From: Dethiosulfatibacter sp.
Lineage (GTDB): Bacteria > Bacillota > Clostridia > Tissierellales > Dethiosulfatibacteraceae
Direction of reading: 5' to 3'
NCBI GenBank assembly: GCA_030591825.1
Contig: JAUVAG010000055.1
Coordinates: forward strand, 1 to 6,980
DNA: 6,980 nt
Shown: positions 1 to 6,830 of the stretch, piece after piece
Numbering within the stretch: position 1 is the first letter of the stretch
How the letters are laid out: each line of letters opens with the position of its first letter
Notes under the pieces: generated by a model
What the model saw: the letters and a program-made list of their open reading frames with translations, nothing else
The model's database searches: none
What the model was told of the DNA's origin: nothing
Position numbers and translations under genes: made by a program

Positions 1-10
1 AGTTAAAAAT

Positions 11-119
11 GCGTAATCCCTTGAAGCGTTGGTATTACGCCGTTAAGGAAACTTTCTACGACCTCTTAATAACCGCTATGGTCACATGAAGCGTGACCCG
101 GTTAACGCAGCGTAGCTGC
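11..119 (+). other. Candidate structured RNA element, family not recognised
   Basis: This non-coding stretch contains a series of inverted repeats. GCGTAAT (11-17) pairs with ATTACGC (34-40). TTAAG (43-47) pairs with CTTAA (65-69). TAACCG (70-75) pairs with CGGTTA (99-104) and directly encloses GGTCAC (80-85) paired with GTGACC (93-98), giving a 12-bp arm with one CTAT bulge. GCAGC (107-111) pairs with GCTGC (115-119). The word TGAAGCG(T) lies in the loop of both the first and the large hairpin. CGTTAA (41-46) can also pair with TTAACG (102-107), which would compete with the other folds. I could not match it to purine, c-di-GMP, cobalamin, T-box, lysine or glycine riboswitches, nor to RNase P or tmRNA. 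It may be the 3' part of a small RNA starting outside the window, or a cis-acting leader. Strand is assumed from the downstream gene. Confidence 0.4.
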
Positions 120-125
120 TTTCTT
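107..125 (+). terminator. Possible weak intrinsic terminator of the upstream RNA
   Basis: A perfect 5-bp GC-rich stem (107-111 with 115-119) closes a 3-base loop and is followed by TTTCTT. The stem is short and the T-tract is interrupted, so termination would be inefficient. It would fit as the 3' end of the structured element, since the next gene has its own promoter just downstream. Confidence 0.25.
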
Positions 126-134
126 GTATAATGA

Positions 135-163
135 TTTCCACTTTCTTTTTTCTAGGGTATAAT
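135..163 (+). promoter_or_regulatory. Predicted sigma-A promoter for the DUF4153 gene
   Basis: A perfect TATAAT -10 box lies at 158-163. It is preceded at a 17-base spacing by TTTCCA (135-140), a 4 of 6 match to TTGACA. Transcription would start near 170, leaving a very short leader that carries the ribosome binding site at about 171-182. A second TATAAT (127-132) has no good -35 partner at normal spacing and is considered less likely. Confidence 0.55.
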
Positions 164-185
164 AGTTTATAAGGAAGGTGATTTA

Positions 186-1988
186 ATGAAACTTTATGAT
201 AGATTCAAAGCCGGAATCCAAGGGTTTTCAGATGCCGTTGGAAGGTTTCCTCTGACAGCAGCATTTCTCATTGCAGTAGCAATACTCAATGGAATGATGA
301 TAAATGAAGGGGGTTTTGATTACGAAAAATATCTTGTGACCTTAATCGTAGGAGCATTTCTCAGCATAGTGTTACAGATGGCATATGAAAGGTTTTATAC
401 AAAAAGTATTGCAAGGATAATGTTCATGGTTCTTACACTTTTATTGACATTTGGATATTATCTGACAATCTTGAATGTTCCAGAGCTCAGCATGGAGATT
501 GGAATAAAGACGGCGGTTGCCCTATTTGGACTTTTGGTTGGATTCTTGTGGGTGCCTTCAATCAAAAGCAGGATAACCTTCAATGAAACTTTCATGGCAG
601 GCTTCAAGTCTTTCTTCATATCAATGTTCTTTTCGGGAGTTATGATGTCAGGACTTTCAATGATTTACGGAGCTACGGACCAGTTGCTTTTTTCGGTAAA
701 CGAAAAGATCTATCCCCATACGGCAAATATCGTATTCGTTCTCTTTGCCGTAATGTATTTTCTGTCCCTGACTCCAAGATATCCTGGAAAAAGGGATCTT
801 ATGAAAGAAGATGGTGAGGTGGATGCTGTTGCAGATGAAGTATCGAAGGCGACATTTTGTCCCAAATTTCTTGAGATACTCATATCATACATAATAATAC
901 CTCTGTCGATGATTTTCACCATGATACTTCTTATGTACATAGTCTTGAATATCAGGGGAAGCTTTTGGGAGGATGCACTCCTGGAGCCCATGCTTGTGTC
1001 ATATATTGTAGTTGTCATACTTCTATATATCCTGGCAAGCAAACTTGAAAACCAGTTTGCAAGGATATTCAGAAAGATTTTTCCAAAGGTCCTTCTTCCA
1101 ATCGTATTGTTCCAGACAGTGAATTCCTTTTTGAAGATAGGAGACTTTGGACTTACTCATGGAAGGTATTTTGTGATAATCTTTGGAATATTTGCCTTCA
1201 TATCCGGTCTTGTATTCAACTTCAAGTCTGTTGAGAAAAATGGAATTGTTCCCATGGTTCTCATAATATGCATAGTGATTTCAATAGTTCCGCCGGTGGA
1301 TGCATTCACTGTAAGCAGAACAAGCCAGGTCAGGATTCTTGAAAATGTTCTGATTAATAACGGAATGCTTGTGGATGGCGAGATTGTTCCAAATCCGGAT
1401 ATTGACGAGGATGCAAAGAAGAAGATTACTGAAGTGACCAGGTATCTTAACAGGATGGATTATGAAGACAATATTGAGTGGATGCCTGATGAGTTCGACT
1501 ATTACAGGGATTTTGACGATGTTTTTGGATTTTCACCCTACCGTGAACCGGTTAAATATTCCAGAGATGACGGAGAGTATATCTACATAAGTACAAATAT
1601 GGATGAGATGGTGGACATAAGCGGCTATGACTGGTTTGTTAAGACTCGTGTTGAGTTCTACGAGTACGACAGAGGACCCGATGAGTATATATTTGTTGAT
1701 GATGGAATAGAATACCGGGTTGTTAAAGAGACTGGAGAGGAAGATTTTTCGATTTCTGTATATGATCATAATGACATGAAAATCATCGATATTACAAGCA
1801 GTGAAATAATTGCAAAATTCGAAGACTACTACTTGAACTCTGAAATGATTCCTATTGAAGAGGCCCAGGTTGTTTCGGAAAACGACAAGGGAGCAATTAA
1901 AGTGGTTGTTCAATATCTTGACATATACAACAGTGATGATGAGTATCGATACAATGCAGAGATCTATCTCCTTGTAAAAATCAAATAA
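186..1988 (+). CDS. DUF4153 domain-containing polytopic membrane protein
   Basis: This 600-residue integral membrane protein is of unknown biochemical function. Residues about 20-375 hold roughly eleven hydrophobic segments (near 21-40, 48-67, 75-95, 107-126, 142-161, 179-195, 229-254, 268-285, 299-316, 328-346 and 353-373). The pattern and the RYFVIIFGIFAF-like stretch near 327-338 fit the DUF4153 family of low-GC Gram-positives. The remainder (about 376-600) is soluble and strongly acidic, rich in Asp, Glu and Tyr, and follows an SRTSQVRILE motif seen after the last membrane span in this family. No enzyme motif is visible. The ATG is chosen because AAGGAAGGTGAT lies just upstream. The gene is monocistronic: it has its own promoter upstream and an intrinsic terminator 17 bases after the stop. 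Family assignment is by recognition of the overall sequence pattern; a transport or envelope role would be a guess. Confidence 0.8.
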   Translation: MKLYDRFKAGIQGFSDAVGRFPLTAAFLIAVAILNGMMINEGGFDYEKYLVTLIVGAFLSIVLQMAYERFYTKSIARIMFMVLTLLLTFGYYLTILNVPELSMEIGIKTAVALFGLLVGFLWVPSIKSRITFNETFMAGFKSFFISMFFSGVMMSGLSMIYGATDQLLFSVNEKIYPHTANIVFVLFAVMYFLSLTPRYPGKRDLMKEDGEVDAVADEVSKATFCPKFLEILISYIIIPLSMIFTMILLMYIVLNIRGSFWEDALLEPMLVSYIVVVILLYILASKLENQFARIFRKIFPKVLLPIVLFQTVNSFLKIGDFGLTHGRYFVIIFGIFAFISGLVFNFKSVEKNGIVPMVLIICIVISIVPPVDAFTVSRTSQVRILENVLINNGMLVDGEIVPNPDIDEDAKKKITEVTRYLNRMDYEDNIEWMPDEFDYYRDFDDVFGFSPYREPVKYSRDDGEYIYISTNMDEMVDISGYDWFVKTRVEFYEYDRGPDEYIFVDDGIEYRVVKETGEEDFSISVYDHNDMKIIDITSSEIIAKFEDYYLNSEMIPIEEAQVVSENDKGAIKVVVQYLDIYNSDDEYRYNAEIYLLVKIK

Positions 1989-2004
1989 ACAAGGAGACAT
2001 AAAT

Positions 2005-2037
2005 GGGAACGGGCGAGAGTATTGCCTGTTCTCTTTT
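2005..2037 (+). terminator. Intrinsic terminator of the DUF4153 gene
   Basis: A 10-bp stem (GGGAACGGGC at 2005-2014 with GCCTGTTCTC at 2024-2033, two G-U wobbles) closes a 9-base loop and is followed by TTTT at 2034-2037. It sits 17 bases after the DUF4153 stop codon and before the next promoter, so it separates the two transcription units. Confidence 0.8.
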
Positions 2038-2059
2038 AATGTCCTGCAACTTTATTCTT

Positions 2060-2087
2060 TTGATATGATGGGGAGGTATGATATAAT
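2060..2087 (+). promoter_or_regulatory. Predicted extended -10 sigma-A promoter of the c-di-GMP/ptsI operon
   Basis: TTGATA (2060-2065) and TATAAT (2082-2087) are separated by 16 bases. A TG at 2079-2080 gives the extended TGnTATAAT form. Transcription would begin near 2094, about 25 bases before the start codon, leaving no room for a riboswitch in the leader. No clear operator repeat was seen. This is the only convincing promoter before ptsI, so it should drive both genes. Confidence 0.7.
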
Positions 2088-2107
2088 TCGAGTATTACTA
2101 TAACCTT

Positions 2108-2114
2108 GAGGTGA
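2108..2114 (+). promoter_or_regulatory. Ribosome binding site that sets the start of the GGDEF/HD-GYP gene
   Basis: GAGGTGA is complementary to the 16S rRNA 3' end and lies 5 bases before ATG 2120. The in-frame GTG at 2111 lies inside this site and so is unlikely to be the start. Confidence 0.75.
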
Positions 2115-2119
2115 GAATC

Positions 2120-4774
2120 ATGTCTGATATAATTAGTGAAGATTTCTATAAAAGGATAATCAATGAATCAATGGGATACGGGCTCCATAAAATTGTATTG
2201 AATTCCAAGGGTATTCCTGTAGATTATACTTTTATTGATGTAAATGAAACTTTTGAGAAGTATACGGGTCTGAAAAGCAAGGGTGTTTTGAATAATAGGG
2301 TTACCGAGGTACTTCCGGGAATAGTGGGTGGAGAGTTTGACTGGATATCTTTTTACGGGGAAGTCGCTTTAGGTGGTGAAGCCAGGGAAATCGAGCAATA
2401 CTCCGAACCTTTGAACAAACATTATCATATAAAGGTATTTTCACCAGAAAAGAACTATTTTGTTACTTTGTTCACTGATATATCTATTGAGATGGAGATA
2501 TCAAACATGTCAAGATGGATGATGGAGCATGAGGGCGAAGACATTGACTATAAAATGATAACAGATAAGATGCTTTTGATTTCAGAAGCCAAGTATGCTG
2601 TCTTTAATCTTTTTGATAAAAACGAAAGGGAGTTTACTACGGTAGCTGCATCTGGAATACATGATCATATTACAAGGGCAGGTAAATTGCTGGGATTTAA
2701 TATTATTGGAAGAAAATGGGATTGCGATAGGTTAAGGGAGGAAAAGCTCAAGGGTAAATCCTTGACCTGCTTTGATAATGTTCATAGCCTTGTTGGAGAT
2801 GTGATTCCCAGAAGAGTGGTTGACATGATTGAGAAAACATTTAGTCTGGGCCAGGCAGTAGTTGTAAAGATTATGAGCAACAGCAGGGTCTTAGGTGATT
2901 TCACCATGATTATGCCTAAAGGAAAACTGTTGAATAGGATTGGTCTCGTTGAGTTATACGCCTCGCAGATTGGATTGTTTCTTGAAAAGAAAAGGGCAGA
3001 ACAGAAGCTTATGTTGAGTCATAACCGTATGGAGCTTGCAATGAATGCAAGTGAAAACGGATTCTGGGACTGGGATTTATATACAGGAGAAGTATATTTT
3101 AACAGTGTTTTTTCTAATATGTTGGGTTATGAGGAAGGTGAGCTTGAATTCAATATTGATGCGCTCATAGATTTGATGCACCCTGATGACAATCGGGACG
3201 TTTTGCCTAGAATCATGGAGCAAATTGAAAATAGTCAGCCTTATGAGGAAGAGTTCAGGGTTTTATGTAAGAACGGAGACTGGAAGTGGATTTCAGGACG
3301 AGGAAAAAGCTACGATACAGATGACAATGGTAAACCCAACAGGGTTGTAGGCATGAACGTAGATATTACAAGAATAAAGGAAGCCAATCAGAAATTTGAT
3401 AGAATATTTAGAAGTAATCCTGCCCTTATGGCTGTAAGTAGTTTACCTGAAAAAGTAGTTACAGAAGTCAATGATGCTTTTGTTGATGCTACAGGGTATT
3501 CCAGGCATGAAATAATAGGCAGATCATTTATGGAGTTGGGTCTTTTCCCTATGGCGGATCAACAGGAAGAGATGTTGAGAGTATTGGATGATGAAGTGAA
3601 GATAGAGGAATCCAATCTTAAATTAAGAACAAGGGATGGTCGTATTCTGGATGGTCTCCTTTATGGAGAAATCATAGAAAGTCACGGCAAGAAATTTTAT
3701 CTTACAATGATGATAGATATTACAGAATTGAAAAGATCACTGGACAGAATTGAGCACATGAGCCATCATGATCATCTGACTGGACTGTATAACAGAAGAT
3801 TCTATGAAACTGAGCTCAAGAGGCTTGATATTGCTAGAAATCTACCGATTAGCATTATAATGATAGATGTAAATGGATTGAAGCTGGTCAATGATGCCTT
3901 TGGACATGATAAAGGAGACGAGCTTCTCATTAAGGTTGCGAATGCAATAAAGAGGGAATGTAGGGGTGATGAGATCATCGCCAGACTCGGTGGTGACGAA
4001 TTTGTCGTCCTACTTCCTAAAACAAACAGGGAAGAGGCATTGGTGATAGCGGAAAGGATATCCCTTGGTGCTTCAACTGAGAAGGTAGGACTGATAAATA
4101 TTTCAGTTTCCTGCGGAGTTGGAACCAAGGAATGTGAGGAAATGGTTGCCAAGACATTCAAAAAAGCGGAAGAGGAAATGTACAAGAACAAGCTTTTTGA
4201 AAGCCAGAAGATGCGTAAGGCAACAATTGAAAAGATTATGGAAACATTGTACAACATGAATTCAATTGAAGAAGAGCATTCCAGGAATGTAGCCGGGTTA
4301 AGCGGGAAAATAGCTGAAGAATTTGGATTGAAACCGGATAAAACGGCAGAGATATATATAACGGGTTTGAGACATGATATAGGTAAGATAGCTATTGATC
4401 CTGAATTACTCGACAAGAAAGGTCAACTGACTGACATTGAATGGAGTGAGGTTAAAAGGCATTCCGAGGCAGGCTATCAGATATTGAGGTCTGTTAATGA
4501 ATATGCATTTATGGCAAACTATGTCCTGGCCCATCACGAGAGATGGGATGGATCAGGTTATCCCGGAGGGTTGAAGGGTGAGGACATCCCTATAGAGTCA
4601 AGGATAATAGCTATTGTTGATGCATATGACGCAATGACAAACGACAGGCCATATCGGAAAGCTTTGGGAAATGATATAGCAGTGACAGAACTGGTAAATG
4701 GTTCAGGAACACAATTTGATCCTGAACTGGTGGATGTATTTATTGAAAAGGTTTTGAAATACAAGTATGAATGA
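2120..4774 (+). CDS. PAS/GAF sensor with GGDEF and HD-GYP domains (bifunctional c-di-GMP enzyme)
   Basis: This 884-residue cytoplasmic signalling protein has no membrane span. Domains in order: PAS (about 15-125), GAF-like (about 140-292), PAS of the PAS_3 type (about 300-420), PAS (about 426-540), GGDEF (about 545-700) and HD-GYP (about 705-884). The GGDEF domain keeps DHLTGLYNRR, the metal-binding Asp583 region and GGDEF at 624-628, so diguanylate cyclase activity is expected. The product-inhibition site reads RGDE (615-618) instead of RxxD. The HD-GYP domain keeps His720, HDIGK (752-756), His781, HHERWDGSGYP (805-815) and Asp834, the expected metal-ligand and signature set, so c-di-GMP phosphodiesterase activity is also expected. 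Which activity dominates, and what the PAS and GAF domains sense, cannot be read from sequence. It is the first gene of an operon with ptsI, whose ribosome binding site overlaps this gene's stop codon. The ATG at 2120 is chosen over GTG 2111. Confidence 0.92.
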   Translation: MSDIISEDFYKRIINESMGYGLHKIVLNSKGIPVDYTFIDVNETFEKYTGLKSKGVLNNRVTEVLPGIVGGEFDWISFYGEVALGGEAREIEQYSEPLNKHYHIKVFSPEKNYFVTLFTDISIEMEISNMSRWMMEHEGEDIDYKMITDKMLLISEAKYAVFNLFDKNEREFTTVAASGIHDHITRAGKLLGFNIIGRKWDCDRLREEKLKGKSLTCFDNVHSLVGDVIPRRVVDMIEKTFSLGQAVVVKIMSNSRVLGDFTMIMPKGKLLNRIGLVELYASQIGLFLEKKRAEQKLMLSHNRMELAMNASENGFWDWDLYTGEVYFNSVFSNMLGYEEGELEFNIDALIDLMHPDDNRDVLPRIMEQIENSQPYEEEFRVLCKNGDWKWISGRGKSYDTDDNGKPNRVVGMNVDITRIKEANQKFDRIFRSNPALMAVSSLPEKVVTEVNDAFVDATGYSRHEIIGRSFMELGLFPMADQQEEMLRVLDDEVKIEESNLKLRTRDGRILDGLLYGEIIESHGKKFYLTMMIDITELKRSLDRIEHMSHHDHLTGLYNRRFYETELKRLDIARNLPISIIMIDVNGLKLVNDAFGHDKGDELLIKVANAIKRECRGDEIIARLGGDEFVVLLPKTNREEALVIAERISLGASTEKVGLINISVSCGVGTKECEEMVAKTFKKAEEEMYKNKLFESQKMRKATIEKIMETLYNMNSIEEEHSRNVAGLSGKIAEEFGLKPDKTAEIYITGLRHDIGKIAIDPELLDKKGQLTDIEWSEVKRHSEAGYQILRSVNEYAFMANYVLAHHERWDGSGYPGGLKGEDIPIESRIIAIVDAYDAMTNDRPYRKALGNDIAVTELVNGSGTQFDPELVDVFIEKVLKYKYE

Positions 4775-4779
4775 GGTAA
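4773..4779 (+). promoter_or_regulatory. Ribosome binding site of ptsI overlapping the upstream stop codon
   Basis: GAGGTAA begins within the TGA stop (4772-4774) of the preceding gene and lies 5 bases before ATG 4785. The upstream gene has the same arrangement (GAGGTGA, 5 bases, ATG). It decides the start of ptsI and suggests translational coupling. Confidence 0.7.
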
Positions 4780-4784
4780 GAGAT

Positions 4785-6500
4785 ATGAGATTTGATGGAG
4801 TGGGTATTAGCCCTGGTATATCAAATTCGATGATATACAAGTTTGAAAAGGCTGTTTTCCAAACTGATGGGAAGTTGGTAGCTGATGTAACAGTTGAGAT
4901 AAACAGATTTAGAGCAGCCTTGGATGAAAGCCTTGTTGAGATAGAAAAAATAAGGAACAATATTGTCAAGGCTCATCATCCAAGTGAGGGAGCAATTTTT
5001 GATGCACACATTGAAATACTAAAAGATCCTGTAATCATTGAGCAGACGGAAGAAATCATTAATGTGGAGAAGCTTAATGCAGAAAGAGCCTATGAAACAG
5101 TAATGAATAAATATATTTCAATGTTTGATGAGATGGATGACAGCTATATGAGAGAAAGAGCTACAGATTTGAAAGATATAAAGGAGAGGGTGATAGGCCA
5201 TTTACTTGGGCGAAAGGGATATATGAATATATCTTTTAATGAGGAAGTAATAATTGCTGCTCATGACTTGACCCCTTCTGATACTGCACAGCTCGACAGG
5301 AATCTGGTTAAGGGAATAGTAACTGAGATTGGAGGAAGGACCAGCCACAGTGCGATTATCGCAAGAAGCCTTGGAATACCTTATGTTGTGGTGTCTGGAA
5401 ATTTCATATATTATTGTAAAACCGGTGATGAGGTAATCTTGAATGGTGATGAAGGAAGTGTAATTCTGAATCCATCTGACGAGGACCTTGATGAATACTT
5501 TATTAAGAAAAAGGAGTTTGCTGAAAGAAGAAAACTTCTTGAAAGCTTGAAGGACAGTGAATCAGAGACAAGGGACGGTTTCAAAGTCAAGATTTCAGGA
5601 AACATCGGTTCAATAGATGACTTGGACAGTGTTCTTGAAAACGGAGGAGAAGGCATAGGACTTTACAGAACGGAATTTCTTTTTATGAACAGAAAATCCT
5701 GTCCCGATGAGGATGAACAGTTTGAAACTTACAGGGAAGTGCTGGAAAAGATGGACGGCAGACCTGTAGTCATAAGGACCCTGGATGTAGGGGGAGACAA
5801 GAAAATAGATTATATTGACATTGGGGAAGAAATGAATCCTTTTCTTGGAAACAGGGCCATAAGGCTTTGTCTTGACGAGGAAGACATGTTCAAATGCCAG
5901 GTGAGGGCGCTGATCAGAGCCAGTATACATGGAAATCTGAAGATAATGTTTCCTATGATTGCCACAATTGATGAATTCAGGAAGGCAAAGGCTGTTTTCA
6001 GCCAGTGCAGGGACAGCCTTGTTTCAGAGGGATGCAAGATAAATGAGGATATTGAAGTTGGAATGATGGTTGAAATCCCATCTGCCGCCATTCTGGCACA
6101 TAAATTCGCAAAGGAAGCTGACTTTTTCTCAATAGGTACAAACGACTTGATCCAGTATACCTTTGCTGCCGATAGGATGAACGAGAAGGTGTCCTATCTC
6201 TATCAGCCGCTGAATCCATCGTTGTTGATTCTGATTAAAAATATTATTGATGCAGCAAAGAAGGAAGGGAAACATGTGGGAATGTGCGGAGAAATGGCAT
6301 CCAATAAATATGCAGTACCACTACTGATAGGTCTCGGTCTTGATGAATTCAGCATGAGCTCTTCCAGGATCTTTGAAACCAGAGAGATCATTGGAAGGCT
6401 GAATCAGAAAGAAATGAAAAAATTAGTTGAAAAAGCTCTTGAAATGAGCACCTGCGACGAGGTAGTTGAACTTGTGGCTAAGAATAACATTGAACAGTAA
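4785..6500 (+). CDS. ptsI: Phosphoenolpyruvate-protein phosphotransferase (PTS enzyme I)
   Basis: Enzyme I takes phosphate from PEP onto a histidine and passes it to HPr, the first step of PTS sugar uptake, in the cytoplasm. The 571-residue length from ATG 4785 matches the family (E. coli, 575). Order: N-terminal HPr-binding and phosphohistidine region beginning FDGVGISPG; GGRTSHSAIIAR with active His188; linker about 240-265; PEP-binding barrel with Arg295 in GLYRTEF, Arg331 in VIRTLDVGGDK, SIGTNDLIQY, and Cys501 in GMCGEMA. All key residues are present, so it should be active. There is no N-terminal GAF domain, which argues against nitrogen-type PtsP, and the overall length excludes PEP synthase. 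An ATG at 4767 would add six residues but overlaps the preceding gene and lacks a ribosome binding site; GAGGTAA points to 4785. It follows the c-di-GMP gene by 10 bases; no ptsH is seen in the window. Confidence 0.95.
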   Translation: MRFDGVGISPGISNSMIYKFEKAVFQTDGKLVADVTVEINRFRAALDESLVEIEKIRNNIVKAHHPSEGAIFDAHIEILKDPVIIEQTEEIINVEKLNAERAYETVMNKYISMFDEMDDSYMRERATDLKDIKERVIGHLLGRKGYMNISFNEEVIIAAHDLTPSDTAQLDRNLVKGIVTEIGGRTSHSAIIARSLGIPYVVVSGNFIYYCKTGDEVILNGDEGSVILNPSDEDLDEYFIKKKEFAERRKLLESLKDSESETRDGFKVKISGNIGSIDDLDSVLENGGEGIGLYRTEFLFMNRKSCPDEDEQFETYREVLEKMDGRPVVIRTLDVGGDKKIDYIDIGEEMNPFLGNRAIRLCLDEEDMFKCQVRALIRASIHGNLKIMFPMIATIDEFRKAKAVFSQCRDSLVSEGCKINEDIEVGMMVEIPSAAILAHKFAKEADFFSIGTNDLIQYTFAADRMNEKVSYLYQPLNPSLLILIKNIIDAAKKEGKHVGMCGEMASNKYAVPLLIGLGLDEFSMSSSRIFETREIIGRLNQKEMKKLVEKALEMSTCDEVVELVAKNNIEQ

Positions 6501-6543
6501 TATTTGTATTGATTCATGAATTGAATATATAGATATGTAGAAG

Positions 6544-6569
6544 GGATTTGCGTTAAGCGGATTCTTTTT
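6544..6569 (+). terminator. Candidate intrinsic terminator after ptsI
   Basis: GGATTTGC (6544-6551) can pair in RNA with GCGGATTC (6557-6564) across the loop GTTAA, giving 8 pairs of which 3 are G-U wobbles. TTTTT (6565-6569) follows directly. The position, 43 bases after the ptsI stop, suits the end of the operon, but the wobbles make it weaker than the terminator at 2005-2037. Confidence 0.45.
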
Positions 6570-6830
6570 GCATTTGTACCGAACTTTAGAATCAGTCTTA
6601 TTGCAGTACCAATACTAATTTTCGCAATAATAATCGGATCAAGTGTAATCAATGCGGAAGCTACAGCGACATTTGTTATGAACGTCTACCTTTTCATAGC
6701 TAAATACTTCGGAGCCATAATCCAGGTAGTATGTTTCATTTTCCTTGACGGAGTAATCTTTGTAGCCTTTTCAAAAACAGGAAACATCAAGTTTGGAGGA
6801 AAGGATGTAAAACCTGAGCTTTCAACATGG
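6570..6830 (+). pseudogene. N-terminal fragment of a BCCT-family (betaine/carnitine/choline) transporter
   Basis: In the frame that includes 6579-6581, the translation gives NFRISLIAVPILIFAIII, a second hydrophobic span near YFGAIIQVVCFIFLDGVIF, and then AFSKTGNIKFGGKDVKPELST. The last part matches the conserved cytoplasmic segment after the second helix of BCCT transporters (FSkyGkikLGkdddkPEfSt). The family, about 500 residues with 12 helices, takes up quaternary amines. Only about 85 residues are present. The frame opens at 6525 after a TGA, and no ATG, GTG or TTG occurs in it before the internal ATG at 6678, which is already past the first helix and has no ribosome binding site. A GTT at 6552 lies at start-like distance from AGAAGGG and may be a lost start. 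At about 6831 the similarity changes without a frame break to a different protein family. I read this as a broken remnant. Confidence 0.65.

Noticed and set aside
70..104. Bulged hairpin as group II intron domain V
   Set aside because: There is no AGC triad at the base, no GNRA loop and a 4-base rather than 2-base bulge; no intron or reverse transcriptase is nearby.
127..132. Perfect TATAAT as an alternative promoter for the DUF4153 gene
   Set aside because: The best upstream hexamer (TTAACG at 102-107) is poor and 19 bases away, inside the hairpin region. The TATAAT at 158-163 has better spacing.
1533..2000. 155-codon open frame on the minus strand under the DUF4153 3' end
   Set aside because: It lies entirely opposite a well-supported gene, has no recognisable domain, and covers the terminator-side gap only at its start. 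It is a shadow frame, like the other minus-strand frames at 710-1042, 3802-4416 and 5610-5930.
2088..2119. c-di-GMP riboswitch in front of the GGDEF/HD-GYP gene
   Set aside because: Only about 25 bases lie between the predicted transcription start and the ATG, too short for either c-di-GMP riboswitch class.
4785..6500. Annotation as nitrogen-type PtsP or PEP synthase
   Set aside because: There is no N-terminal GAF domain and the length and domain order are those of standard enzyme I.
6512..6521. Perfect 10-bp palindrome ATTCATGAAT as an operator
   Set aside because: Several palindromes of this length are expected by chance in a window this size, and it has no convincing promoter next to it (TTGTAT/TATATA nearby is weak).
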